DNA from: Rehmannia glutinosa
Lineage: Eukaryota; Streptophyta; Magnoliopsida; Lamiales; Orobanchaceae
Assembly: GCA_016081115.2 (NCBI GenBank)
Contig: JABTTQ020001487.1
Coordinates: 496,001 to 560,000, forward strand
DNA length: 64,000 nucleotides
Direction of reading: 5' to 3'
The position numbers were made by a program, and so were the translations under genes. Below the pieces are notes generated by a model. The model was not told where the DNA came from and did not search any database. It was given only the letters and a program-made list of their open reading frames with translations. Of the stretch, positions 1 to 11,200 are shown in pieces (the stretch's first letter is position 1; each line of letters opens with the position of its first letter).

Positions 1-1033
1 TTTGAACTAAAACCAACATTGATCCAGATGGTGTCACAAAACCAGTTTGGGGATAGAGCCACTGAAGATCTAAACGCGCATCTGGGGCACTTTCTAGAAA
101 TTTTCGATATTGTTAAAATGAATAGTGTTTCTGAGGATATCATTCGGTCCCGCCTTTTCACATTCTCTCTGCGCGATAAGGCTAAGGGATGGTTATGCTC
201 TTTACCACCACCAACCGCAAATTGGGCAAAACTAAGTCAGCGGTTTCTAGCCAAATACTTTCCTCCCAGTAAGACGCTGCAGTTGAAATCTGAAAACGCC
301 CAGTTTAGGCAATTAGATGCTGAGCCGTTATATGAATCATGGGATAGATTCCGGGAATTTCTAAGGAAGTGCCCTCAACACGAATATCCTGACTACCAAC
401 AGGTTCAGTATTTCTAGAATGGTTTGAGTAGTAACACAAGAACAATTATAGATGTTGCATCTGGAGGCGCACTGCTAGGGAAATATCCTGAGGAGGCACT
501 AGAGTTACTAGAGGAGATGGCGAACAATAGTTACCAATGGCCATCCGAAAGATCGAGTGGCAAAAGTTCAGGATGAGAAAGTCCCCATGCTCACATAATA
601 GGTATCCATGCTAAATATGAAGCTGGAAGCGATGCATCAATTGACTCCAAGAGATCCTGTTGTTATTGAAGAGGAGGCAAACGTTTTGGGCCAACAAAGA
701 AACTTCAACAACAATTACAGAAATAATCAGACACCAAACTACTATCATCCAGGATTGCGAAACCATGAAAATTTCTCTTATGCTAATAATAAAAATGTTT
801 TGCAGCCACCACAGGGATACAACGTGGGTAACCAAGGCAGAGCGGAGTCCAATGAAAAGAAAGCATATGTGGAAGAAATGTTATCCTCATTTATCGGAGA
901 AACAAGGGCAAGACTAAACAAAGATGAAGCCAAGATAGACAGGATAGAAGAACAAGTCACTCAGCTAAACACAAACGTAAACGCAAGACTGAAATCTCTG
1001 GAAACACAAGTAGCCAGATCGCAACTGCTGTAG
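1..1033 (+). pseudogene. Athila-type gag (retrotransposon gag domain), broken
   Basis: Gag forms the virus-like particle and packages element RNA. The reading frame is open from base 1, so the N-terminus lies upstream of the window. It shows the core of the plant retrotransposon gag domain, with KGWLCSLPP, FLAKYFPPSKT, YESWDRFREFLRKCP and a QVQ at the end of the domain. A TAG at 415-417 interrupts the conserved stretch where a tyrosine or other sense codon is expected; the same frame then continues with recognisable gag sequence before a frameshift near 570. The C-terminal part (608-1033) is Asn/Gln rich, with NYYHPGLRNHENFSY resembling the Athila gag tail, and ends in a predicted coiled coil. 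No zinc knuckle is seen. The gene is inactive. Confidence 0.8.
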
Positions 1034-1309
1034 GAGGACAACACCAGAAAGGCCAATTCCCAAGCGATACTGAGCGAAATCCACGAGAGCAATGCAACGC
1101 CATTCGTCTGATAGATGGCATTGAGGGTCCACATGTTTCCAATGACATAGTTTAGTAATAGTGATTAAGAATCTGAAGTCTGGATGAAGACGTTAAACTT
1201 AGCGTTGTATGGGAGGCAACCCAATTTATTTCATATTTTTTCGTACATTTTTATCACCTTAAATTTTAATTGTTATTTATTAACTTAATTTTTAGTTTTG
1301 TTTAGTTTT
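1034..1309 (+). other. Gag-to-env spacer with Athila GGGAGGCAACCC motif
   Basis: Noncoding sequence joins gag to the region upstream of the env-like ORF. It carries TATGGGAGGCAACCCAAT (1208-1225), a palindromic word that in related Athila elements lies between the end of pol and env. Finding it only about 175 bp after the gag stop means the pol region is missing here. The rest is AT-rich and has no gene. Confidence 0.6.
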
Positions 1310-1359
1310 CTTGAGTTGTTGTGTAAGAGGCGTCACGGCAAAAAAAAAGTACAGAACTA

Positions 1360-1530
1360 ACTCAACACGGGCGTGTGATATCACACGACCTGGCCGTGCG
1401 ATAAGGAAAATTGCCCAGCACCACACGACCGGACCGTGTGGACCAAGGCTGGCAAACAGACGCAGCAGCGCCAACATGCCGGGCCACACGGTCTGCCCGT
1501 GTGATTCCACACGGTTGTGTGGCCCCTGAA
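1360..1530. repeat. Cluster of CACACGG/CCGTGTG palindromic words
   Basis: Within about 170 bp there are repeated short inverted repeats built from CACACG(G) and (C)CGTGTG, for example GTGTGATATCACAC and CCACACGGTCTGCCCGTGTG. The same word set recurs in the Athila LTR at about 18890-19140. In both places the cluster lies upstream of a TATA box. The function is unknown; transcription-factor sites or recombination-derived repeats are both possible. Confidence 0.7.
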
Positions 1531-1660
1531 ACAGAAACCAGGTAGATTCGGGATTCCTCTATTTTTACCCCAAAATCCCACTTTCTCTCACACTTCCTTC
1601 TACACAAACCCTAACCCACGAAAATTCTCTCCCCAAATACAAACACCACTCTCCAAATCT

Positions 1661-1670
1661 CTATAAATAC
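1661..1670 (+). promoter_or_regulatory. TATA box of a possible internal promoter for the env-like ORF
   Basis: CTATAAATAC at 1661-1670 follows a CT-rich stretch, about 160 bp before the ATG of the env-like ORF at 1829. The interval between the TATA and the ATG is C/A-rich and free of upstream ATGs over most of its length, like a plant leader. With the palindrome cluster upstream, this copies the layout of the element's own LTR promoter. That it acts as a subgenomic promoter is inference. Confidence 0.4.
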
Positions 1671-1828
1671 ACCTACAACATCAAACCAAAAACACAAATC
1701 CTTCACTTTCTCAAGAAACCCATCACCAAATACCTTCAAATTCTCAACTTCTCCAAGTTCAACACAAAGTTTGGGGGAACTTCAAGAACTCTCAAATTTC
1801 AGTTTCTAACTTTCCCACTCTTTAATTC

Positions 1829-3110
1829 ATGGCTTCTAGGGATGCAAGAGGAATTAGGAGGAATACGAGAAGAAGGAGGGAGCCGACCCCAAAGCCCAAA
1901 CCCGAGCCTCAACCAATTTTTGACCCAGAGGAGCCCAAGGCCTCCAACGTCAATTTGCAAATGAAACCCACCGAGCTATATGGATGATACTCTACTTTCA
2001 TCCATGGATTAATACGAGGTACCCCGATGAACCTACTCTTACGAATTTGGGTTTATTGGAAGATTTTAGGGCTTTATGTGGGATAATTGATTGGCATGAT
2101 TTTCTCAATGGGCATTGGGCTACTTACTTTGTTATTACTATTGAATTCTTAAGTATCTTTGAATTGGTTGTGCGAAATAGAAATCTTATGGGGGTTAGAT
2201 TTCGGTTGGAGAATGAGCAAATGGAACTATCCATTGAGGATTTAAATGAAATTTATCGAACACCGGCGTATGGGGTGGAGGAGCATGAGGAATTGGATAA
2301 GGATAGGTTTTGGAAAAAGATAACGGGGAAATGAATTTATACGTCGGGGACTTCTAAGGCGTCTAGTATTCGCAACCCAGTATTCCGTTATGTTTAGCGA
2401 GTCTGTGCTGAAACTATCTTTGCTAGGGAGGATAGTTAAGGGGCTTTGAGGGTTGATGAATTGTTTATAATTTGGTGTATGGCATCGGGGATTAAAGTGG
2501 TGCCAAACGTCGGGGCTATGATAGCCCGACAATTTGATCGAATTAGAAAGAGTGAGAGGGGTGGAATTTGCATAGGGGGATGATTACCCATATTGCTGAA
2601 CATTTTAATATTAATTTGGAGAGGTATGCGGAGGCAGCTGGGCCTAAGTTAGTTGATTTGAAGGTTCTAACTGCGATGAAAATGATAAGATTTGATGGGC
2701 GTGATTATTGGCTCATTCAGGCAGATAGAACAACAATTAGGCTTCCGAACCCCGACGCAACTTCAACCAAAAATTGGGGTAATTGGCTGCTTAGAGATGT
2801 AGGGGTTGAAGGGGTTGCTGCTCAAGTAGAGCAGGATGAGCAAGCGAGGGATATGCCGGGAACCACTCGCGAAGGGGGTAACCGACCATAGACTATGGGT
2901 GAGAGGCTAGAAAGGGTAGAAACTGATGTGGGGAAATTCTTAGATGACACATATCAGTTGACAGCCACCACTGATGAGTATCACCAGAAGTATTTACAGC
3001 ATTTTGACGCCATCACCCAGCAGCAACAACAAATATACGAGACGCTGTCTCGTATGGATCAGTGGCACATCTCACAAGGCCACTACTATCCGCCCCCACG
3101 ACCTCAGTAA
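1829..3110 (+). pseudogene. Athila env-like ORF (Athila ORF-1 / plant transposon protein family), broken
   Basis: The ORF starts with ATG at 1829, MASRDARGIRRNTRRRR, a basic N-terminus followed by a Pro/Lys-rich stretch. A stop at about 1984 and several frameshifts split it into pieces at 1984-2334, 2568-2891 and 2895-3110. Recognisable segments include a region with LGLLEDFRALCGIIDWHDFL, another with GMITHIAEHFNINLE, and a C-terminal Gln-rich coiled coil. Proteins of this kind sit between pol and the 3' LTR in Athila and related elements. They are called env-like by position, but no clear membrane or fusion segment can be seen here, and their role is not established. The gene is inactive. 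Confidence 0.7.
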
Positions 3111-3466
3111 TCTTTGTAAGTACTTATTACGCATTCCTCTTTTCTTTTGATAATTTCCTCATATGTTCGGGATGAAGCATATTTTAAGTTTGGGGGGATT
3201 ATCAAGAATGCGTAATTTAGTACTGATGCATTTTGCATTACATTTAGGACTGCATGTAGAAGCATTTGCATTATTATTTTCGAAAAAAAATGATTTTTTT
3301 TCTGATTTTTTTTCGATTTTTAGTCATTTTTGTTGTAGCATGTTTACCGCTTTAGCACGTTGAATTGCTTTTGTGTGTGATTTTTATGTCAGTTCGTATG
3401 CCCAGCTCCCTATGACTTTACTATGAATATTTTATGGCATGGGATAACTTACTTGAGGGGATAATG
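3111..3466 (+). other. Athila 3' noncoding segment with polypurine-like tract
   Basis: The sequence after the env-like stop is AT-rich. It carries AAGTTTGGGGGGATT (about 3186-3200), a motif characteristic of Athila 3' regions and the first of three AAGTTTGG-type tracts along the tail (others at about 17912 and 18636). The segment is interrupted at 3466 by the E1 insertion. No coding function is seen. Confidence 0.6.
3462..3466. repeat. Target-site duplication of E1 (left copy, TAATG)
   Basis: TAATG lies directly before the E1 left LTR and is repeated directly after its right LTR (17515-17519). A 5-bp duplication is the normal footprint of copia integrase. Confidence 0.95.
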
Positions 3467-4999
3467 TGTTAGGAATTCTATTGTTTAGATTTTGATGAAT
3501 GCCATGTAAAACTTAGAATAGAAAGTTGGTTCCCCAATTCTTGCTTTGAAATGTATTGTAACAATTAGAGTGGCCAAGCCGAGTTAAGTCGCCTACGCTC
3601 CAACTTGCAAGAAGACAATCAAGGCTTGAAGGAAAACTCTGTTTGTGAGACAACCGAGTACAACAAAGAAGAGCAGACAGAACTCGATGAAGAAGCGGTG
3701 AGATGCTTTGAGTGGAACATCATCAAGTCAACTCAAAGAAGCCAAGTCTCAAGGTGAAGTGAATGAAGAGTCATCCAATGATTGGAAGTCGACTCTAAGT
3801 CACCTGGGAAAGCGAGGAAATGCAGTCAAGTCGAGATAATCGTAAAAAAGAACCGTTACGTAAATCAAGAGATTTACTTAAACAAGTAATATCTCCATAC
3901 TACCTTTCTTGGAGTGCTCGACCCGAAGCGTGCAAAAGAAATGAACCAATGGGAAGCACTACACCGTGTCGAACTGAAAAGGTGATAAAACATTTCATAC
4001 GATGAAATGGCAATTCCAAGAATCGCGCACACCAACGATCGCAAAGTGATTTTCAAAAATGAGCCTATCTCTTCAACGGGCAAATTTTTGAAAGTTCACT
4101 ATAAAAGGCCGAGGAGTTTGATTGAGAAGAACTATGCGTGGATGAATGACACACGTGAGATATACAAGCTTATCAATAATCGAAACAATCTCAATCCTCA
4201 AGCCTACATCTCAAGTACATCAATCCAACACTTACCCGTGAAGGAAAGAGAACTTCAATCAGTTGAAGAGGAAAATATTGAAAACAAGGGGTCTACATTC
4301 CAAGAAGGATTGTAGAAAGGTTCAAGGTGAACCAAGTCTTAAGCTTTTGGAGGGCTTCGTGATCAAATCCAAAGTGCTTGAGCAAGTGAGTGTAGTAGCA
4401 AGGCAAATTTTGCCTGCCCCGTGAAGAAGCGAGTCGCACGAGAAGCCACCGAGTGATCAAGGCGTCTTGATCGAGTCCCAAAGGATCAAGTCGGTTGTGA
4501 TCAAGACTTGTATCCGGACTATTTACCACTTTGTAAACCGATCATTACTTAGTGGATTCCTCCAGGAGTTGGAGAAGAGAGGAGTAGAAGAATTACCCCA
4601 TCTTCGAACCTCTATAAAAACTTTTTGTGTCATTTACATTTCAAAGATTTAAATTTCGCACTTTTAATTGCTTATATCTCACGATAAATTTGCTATCCAT
4701 TTGATAATCTATAAGTACTAAATCAAGCTGTAAAAACTTGCTTAATCAAACTTAAGGGTGTTAAGTCTTCCAATGAAAACAAAACCACGCTTGAGTCAAA
4801 TTATAGTCAACAAATGAGTGAGTTACTCTATTAAAAACTCATTGAGTCTTGAGAGATTAACTCTGCGAGGGACTAATTCGTATCCACCAAGGGACACAAT
4901 TTGTTGAACTCTGAGATTTAAAAGGCCTAAATCGAAAATTTGGTAAGGTTTATCCAACCCCCCTTCTAAACCTTACACTTACACCCCTTGGGACCTACA
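3467..4999 (+). repeat. E1 5' LTR
   Basis: It begins TGTTAGGAATTC and ends GGACCTACA. Bases directly before and after match the duplicated target and the PBS. It pairs with 15978-17514. Long stretches are identical between the two LTRs, while differences fall in compact clusters, for example around 3640-3660 and 3690-3710. A TATA-like CTATAAAAGG lies at about 4100-4109, and another CTATAAAAAC at about 4611. Confidence 0.95.
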
Positions 5000-5001
5000 A
5001 G

Positions 5002-5013
5002 TGGTATCGGAGC
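5002..5013 (+). other. E1 primer-binding site (initiator tRNA-Met type)
   Basis: TGGTATCGGAGC lies 2 bp after the LTR. It differs by one base from the usual plant copia PBS TGGTATCAGAGC, complementary to the 3' end of initiator tRNA-Met, which primes minus-strand DNA. Confidence 0.9.
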
Positions 5014-5128
5014 GGTTGGTTCATTGAACCCTCCGCACCGGTTATCGAACTAGATCTCCAAACTTTTCAAAAGTCCGCTTTAGTACTTAATCTTTCAAAA
5101 CTCTTTTCTATCATTAAAAGTTATTATC

Positions 5129-7480
5129 ATGGAAGCAAATCTAACACGCATTCCTATGTTCACTATTGAAGAATTTGATGATTGGAAAATTCGCATGCGT
5201 GCTCATCTATCAAAGATTACATGATGAGATGTGGATAGTGATAGAAGATGGGCCTCTCGCAAATATTAAAGGTGAACACGGTTGCTTTACGAAGAGTTGC
5301 GGTGAAGGGGAAGAAGATGCAAAGACCGGACCATGGTTGAAAAACCAAGAACGAGTGGACAAATGATGACAGAAAAAGATACAACCTGGACAAATGTAGC
5401 CAAGGACATTCTCTACAAAACCTTGGACAAAGCCATGTTCAATAAAGTGAAATCTTGCAAAAAGCGCTAAGGAAATTTGGGACAAACTGACATTGATTTG
5501 TGAAGGCTCAGAGCAAATCAAAGAAAACAAACTATCAGTGGCTGTACAAAAATTTGAGAACTTTAAAATGATCTCAGGAGAAAACCTGGATCAACTGGAT
5601 GCTCGGTTTACGTAAATCACAAATGAGTCAGTGTCTACACTTGGAAAGGAATATACACAAAAGGAAATGTGTATGAAGATCCTAAAAAGTCTTCCAGCTG
5701 AATGGGAGATGAAGGTCATGGCATTGAGACACTCCATGGACCTATCAAAGACATCCAATCACGAGTTATTCTCGAGACCTCAAAGCCTACGAGTTTGAGT
5801 GAGAAGGAAAGACCAGGAAGAGACAGTTGTACCCAAAACATTTGCTCTAGTTGTCAAAGACGGAAGGAGAGCGAGGTCAAAGAAGCAATTGACCCGTAAG
5901 AAATAATACGATGGTTAAAAGATTTAACAAGTTCTTTAACAAGAACTACAAGAGATGAAAGGGTGAATCCTCCAGAAGACACTCAGCTCCCTCCAAATCA
6001 AGGGATGATAGGCCAACCAAGAGAACAGATCATCAACAAGTTGAGTATCAAAGGGCTGACAACTCAAGAATAGAAAGAGAGTGATCAAAAGGTGAATATC
6101 TATGTTGGAATTGTAGACAACCAGGTCACTATGCCATTGACTGCTCATATCCTGTAGTCAACAAGTACAGAAACGAAGAAGAAAGAAAGGTCTTGAGAGA
6201 AAGAAGACAAGAGAAGAAAAAGGCAATGATGGCTGCAGAGATTGCTTTTGCCAAGTCAAGAGAGACAGCTGACTCAGAGAGAGCAGTGAAGCCGACTACT
6301 CAAGTGACTCGAAGAAGAAGCCTTGATCTGCTTAATGGCCAAAGAACAAGATCAAGAAGATGAGGTACAATCTAACTCAACAAGCTCAGACACTAGTGAT
6401 AGTGAGTGTGACACATACACTTCATCATCCACTGATCTTTATGATTCATTAGGCAAAATGATGAAAGATTTTGAGCACATTAAAACCTCACACACACTAT
6501 TGAATGAGGAAAACAGCCTACTCAAAAATCAAAACTCAAAGTGACTAAGGAGCCGAGTACTCTAAGTCAAATAGCTGATGAGAATAAAAGTTTAAAGGTG
6601 AAAATGCTAAATTAATAGCAGAAATTGCTGCTATATAAAAAGAGGAGAATGACCTCAAAAATGTTATTGCCTCATTCACTAAGACATCTAAATCATTGGA
6701 TGATCTTATTATGAGTCAAAGAGAATGTGGAGACAAGACAGGCTTAGGATTTAATTCCTTTGTGCCATGTCAAACCTCAAGAGTAATTTTGGAAAAAGGA
6801 TCTTCAAGTCATGAAGAGTCTGAAAAATCCAAAACTCTAAATGATGCACACACTTTCAATCCAAAGCACAATACTAAGCAAACTGGCCTTGGTTACAAAG
6901 GAAAAGGAAATTAGCCAGTTGAGAGTCTTTGAAAGGATACGGTGAGAAAAGATTCAGCCGAGTCCTCAGCAGACTCCAAACAGAAAATACTCTGTAAAGA
7001 AGAAGCGAGCTACCAAAAATCCCAGTAAAACTCATAAAAGAAATACATATGATGGGAATGGTAGAAAATATCCAAGCCAAGCTGATCGAATAATGTGAAC
7101 TATCGGCCTAGACTTATGGAATACAAGCCCAAATGGCAAAGGCCTAGAACTCAACAAAGGCCATTCCAAAAGCATAAAAGCTTTCATCACACACATATGC
7201 ACCTAGGCACTACACTCAAAGACACCACAATTACCCAAGAAAGGCAATTTCTAAAACACATATGCAGCATACTGAGACAAAAGAGACAATTTTGTATGAA
7301 CCTAGACTCCCAAGCAATTTGCCAGGATTGATTATGATTATGGCACCGATAGATGGCAACCTCTTAGAGTCAAATCATTTGGCTATAGGTTGGTTGGATC
7401 ATCTTATAATTCTAACCCCTCGGGACCCGCACAAGAATGGGTACCTAAAACTTAATTTCCTTGATTGCGAGTTCAAGGAA
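5129..7480 (+). pseudogene. E1 gag with zinc knuckle and long coiled-coil extension, broken
   Basis: The likely start is ATG 5129 (MEANLTRIPMFTIEEFDDWK), 116 bp after the PBS. The copia gag core follows, but a premature stop appears at about 5222. A CCHC zinc knuckle, CWNCRQPGHYAIDC, is encoded at about 6102-6143; it would bind element RNA. Downstream, 6200-7400 encodes Lys/Glu-rich and Ser/Asp-rich sequence with heptad-like repeats (for example 6323-6544), matching the long gag tails of Sireviruses. Numerous frameshifts and stops make it non-functional. Exact exon-like joins cannot be assigned. Confidence 0.75.
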
Positions 7481-8800
7481 CAATTTGAAAGTGCCAAGGA
7501 ACCTGGTACATGGATAGTGGTTGTTCCGGATACATGACAGAAATAAGAGAAATCTGTCAAAATTCAAGGAAGTCAAAGGAGCAAAAGTCATATTTGGAGG
7601 AAATGAAGCTCCTGGTGAAATAAGAACTGGATCCATCAAAAGGAATGGTTTAGAAATCACGAGATGTTGCATATGTTGAAGGACTAAACTTCAATTTACT
7701 AAGCATCATCCAACTCGCGACAAGGGCTACAATGTTGGATTCAACATGGGAATATGCCAAATCAAAAATGTTGAATCTAATGAAGTTGTCTTTGCAAGGA
7801 TGTAGACATTTAAAAATATGTATGTAGTGGATTGGTCAATCGCAACACCCAAAGACTGCTATCTACTAGCAAAAGAGCACAAATTGAATCAAGTGGTCGT
7901 GGACACAAAAAAGTCGAGTCACCGAACTTCAAAACAATTAATAAGCTAGCAAGAAGTCATCTTGTAGAAGGACTTCAGGACTCGATACAAGAAGGAAAGT
8001 ATATGTGATGCATGTCGGAAGGGAAAACAAATCAAGTCGTCATTCAAAGAAAAGACATGCCCATCCTCAACAAGAATATTGCAGATCCGCTTCATATGGA
8101 TCTATTTGGCCCAGTGGAACCAAAGAAGCATAAGTAGAAAGAAATACACCTTGGTGGTAGTAGATGACTACTCAAGATATACATGGACAATATTCATGTG
8201 CAAGAAGAAAGAAACTCTACAAAAGCTACCACGGTGATGAAGAGAATACAAAATGAGAAGAGTCAAACCATTATCAAAATAAGATCGGATAGAGGAACCG
8301 AGTTTGTCAATGGAATAATAACTCAAGATCTTGTATTGAGAATGGTATTGGTCATGAACTATCGCAAGGACTCCACAGCAGAATGGAGTTGAGAAAGAAG
8401 GAAGAACCCTCAAGGAAGCAAAAGAAGGACAATGTTAGTCAAGGGGTTACCAAAAAGATTTTGGGCTGAAGCAATCAACACACTGCTACACCCAAAACAG
8501 ATGTATGATAAATAGGCGGTGACAAAGACTCCTATGAGATCCGGATGGAAGAAAACCAAATGTTGCATACTTCAGGATATTTGGATGTAAATGCTTCATC
8601 CACAATAATGGCAAAGACAACCTAAAGGCTTTTGATGCTAAAGTCGATGAGGGTATCTTCTTAGATACTCTGGTGAAAGCAAAGCCTCTGTAATACTCAA
8701 CAAAAGAACTATGGTTACTGAGAAGAATCCATTCATGTAGTATTCGATGAGCCAAACATAAATGGAAAAGACATTGAAGAGTCACCGATAAGTGAAACAT
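7481..8800 (+). pseudogene. E1 aspartic protease and integrase region, broken
   Basis: The protease active site is seen as TWYMDSGCSGYMT at about 7501-7539, the copia D-S-G motif. The GAG-pre-integrase part lies near 7930-8040 with zinc-binding residues only partly visible. The integrase core is recognisable from PLHMDLFGPV at about 8089-8118 (first catalytic Asp) and IRSDRGTEFVNG at about 8278-8313 (second Asp), with stops and frame changes between. The region after 8400 keeps fragments of the integrase C-terminal part. Inactive. Confidence 0.75.
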
Positions 8801-8999
8801 CCAACCTCACGTAAGAATCCCTATGTCAAGTCAGGCGGGATTATCAATTCGAAAGAAGATGAGATAGTCAATCTCAAAAAAATTTGGAAAATCTGCAATT
8901 TGAGTGACTCACGAGAGATGACCACATCAACACAAACCGCAAGTCGATCAATCCAGCTAACTTACTTCAACCTGACGTAAGATGGCCGAGAGACCATCC

Positions 9000-10030
9000 A
9001 CCAGATCTTGTCATTGGAGACATGAGAGAAGGTGTCAAGACAAGATCCGTAACTCAACAAGAAGCAATGTTCACATGCTTCATCTCGCAGATAGAGCCCA
9101 AAGATGTGTCACAAGCATTGGATGACACACATTGGATTCAAGCTATGCAAGAAGAGTCAATCGTTTGAGAGAAATAAAGTATGGGAATTAGTACAAAGAC
9201 CCATACATCAAAATGTTATTGGAACCAAATGGGTATTCGTAAATAAGATGAACGAGGAAGGTTCGTGGGTAAGAAACAAAGCAAGACTGGTAGCCAAAGG
9301 ATATTGCAAGAAGAAGGAATAGATTTTGATGAAACATTTGCTCCTCGTAGCAAGATTGGAAGCTATAAGGATGTTTCTTGCCTATGCAGCTCACAAAAAT
9401 TTCATTGTATATCAAATGGATGTAAAAAGTGCATTCCTAAATGGATTATTGGAAGAAGAAGTGTATGTTGAACAACCTCCAGGATTTGAGCGTAAGACTC
9501 TTGGAGACAAAGTGTACAAACTCAAGAAAGCCCCGTATGGATTGAAACAGGCACCGTGAGCATGGTATGATACCCGTCACAATTCCTAATCGAAAATGGA
9601 TTCACTAAAGGAAAAGTAGATAGAACACTTTTCGTAATTCAAGACAAGAAGAGTATATCTTGCTTGTTCAAATATATGTGGATGACATCATTTTTGGATC
9701 CACTAACAAAGAGTGTGGTGAAAAGATCTCAAACCTCATGCAAAGTAAATTTGAAATGAGCATGATGGGAGAGTCGACATTCTTCCTTGGACTTCAAGTG
9801 AAACAGGTTGAAGGATGGAACCTTCATAAGTCAAACAAAATACACCAGAGATTTAATGAAGAAATTTGGTATGGAGGAGAAGTCTTCTCAGTAAAAATAC
9901 CAATGAACACATCATCAAAATGGACATGGATGCAGATGGCAAGCCTCAGAGATCAAACAAGATACTGAGCACTTATTGGATCATCGCTCTATCTCACAAA
10001 CCTAGCAGTGCCGACATCACCTTTCTTTGT
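9000..10030 (+). pseudogene. E1 copia reverse transcriptase, broken
   Basis: RT copies element RNA into DNA. Recognisable blocks include KWVFVNKMNEEG (about 9225), VYQMDVKSAFLNG (about 9407-9445), EEVYVEQPPGFE (about 9457-9490), KAPYGLKQAP (about 9530-9558) and the catalytic YVDDIIFGST (about 9675-9704). The frame changes near 9320, 9560 and 9650, and a stop replaces part of QAPRAWYD. The catalytic Asp pair is kept, but the broken frame rules out a full-length enzyme. Confidence 0.85.
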
Positions 10031-10084
10031 AGGTGTATGTGCAAGATTTCAATCGCTCCAAAAGAGAGCCATATGATCGCAGCC

Positions 10085-10640
10085 TAAGAGAATATTGAGA
10101 TACTTAAAAGGAAACCAAGAAGTAGGGCTATGGTATCCAAAGGAAGGTGGATTCAAGCTAATTGGCTATTCAGACTCGACTATGCTTTGGATGCAGAGTG
10201 GACAGAGAGAAAAGTACTTCAGGCACATGTCAAATGCTTGGAACAGATTAATTTCCTGGTTTAGCAAGAAGCAAAACTCAATAGCCACTTCTACAAATTG
10301 AGGAGAATACATAGGCATGGGCAAATTTGTTGTGCCCAAGTCCTATGGATGAGACAAAGAAATGAGAGATTATGAAGTTGAAGAAAAAGAAATTCCAATC
10401 ATGTGTGATAACACAAGTGCAATTGCAATCACTCAAAATCCTCGTGTTGCACTCAAGAACAAAACATATAGATGTCGATATCATTTCATAAGAGATCATG
10501 TTGAAAAGAAGGACATTATCTTGGAATATATCTCAACCGATAAGCAACTAGCCGACATCTTCACAAAACCATTATGTGAGTCAAGATTTGAATAACTCAA
10601 ACATGAGTTGGGGCTAATTGAGCTAAGCCGAGACACGAGA
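10085..10640 (+). pseudogene. E1 RNase H, broken
   Basis: The copia RNase H follows RT directly. Visible blocks: RYLKGNQEVGLWYP, GYSDSTMLWMQSG (altered from the usual GYSDSDWAG), a region with ISWFSKKQNSIATST, MCDNTSAIAI, and the C-terminal EYISTDKQLADIFTKPL (about 10527-10577). There are stops at about 10300 and 10350. The key Asp of the GYSD block is present, but the following block is disturbed. Confidence 0.85.
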
Positions 10641-11200
10641 AGAATCAAAGAAAACGAAATGGAACAGAAAGAAGGTGAAAAAGAGTGAAAACAAAAATTA
10701 GCTCAAGAATCACCAGATCGGAAAAGTCACTATACCAAGTCAATTTTGATAGCCGAGTCACTAAGAGAAATGTGAGAAGCAGAGTTAAATCGCCCTAAGA
10801 GATAAGTGAATAACTTATGAGCAAAGTGACAAAAACGCAATGCGTTTTTGACTTAGCAAGAATGTTTTAAGAGACACGTCAAAGATAATGATGATGTGTA
10901 CAGACATAAAGCCGCACACCAAGCCTATGATTGGATATAAATGTTGCCGCATTAAATACGAGACATGAATCGCTTTTCAATATGCGTGCGCGAAATCCAA
11001 GCCGTTGATTTCGATCACGATTCAAAACCGCCGTCGCACGCCCTTTCATAAACCATATTTAAACCATTTTTCGTCCGCTTTCTCTCTCACACTTCTAAAA
11101 ACTGCTCAATCTCTCTCTCTCAAAAAGCAAAGGCAAATACTCTAAACCCTATCAACCTTCAAATCAAATTTCGAACTTTTCCTTGAAATTATTTCGAGAA
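10641..11200 (+). other. E1 pol-to-env spacer
   Basis: Noncoding sequence of about 560 bp separates RNase H from the env-like ORF. The last 200 bp are pyrimidine-rich (CTCTCTCTCTC near 11112) and A-rich before the ATG at 11201, which looks like a leader. ATATTTAAACC near 11053 is a weak TATA candidate. No ORF is supported. Confidence 0.5.

Larger units (their letters stand above)
1..3466 (+). mobile_element. Athila-type Ty3/gypsy retrotransposon, left part (pol-less derivative)
   Basis: A gag ORF is followed, after a short noncoding spacer, by the env-like ORF typical of Athila elements. The protease, RT, RNase H and integrase regions expected between them are absent. The spacer keeps the Athila-style word GGGAGGCAACCC near 1211-1222. 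The element is cut at 3466 by insertion of a copia element and resumes at 17515 with the Athila 3' tail and LTR. Its own 5' LTR lies outside the window. The family call rests on the gag C-terminus, the env-like ORF and the tail motif AAGTTTGGGGG. Absence of pol is seen directly; that this reflects a deletion rather than an old non-autonomous lineage is inference. Confidence 0.8.
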
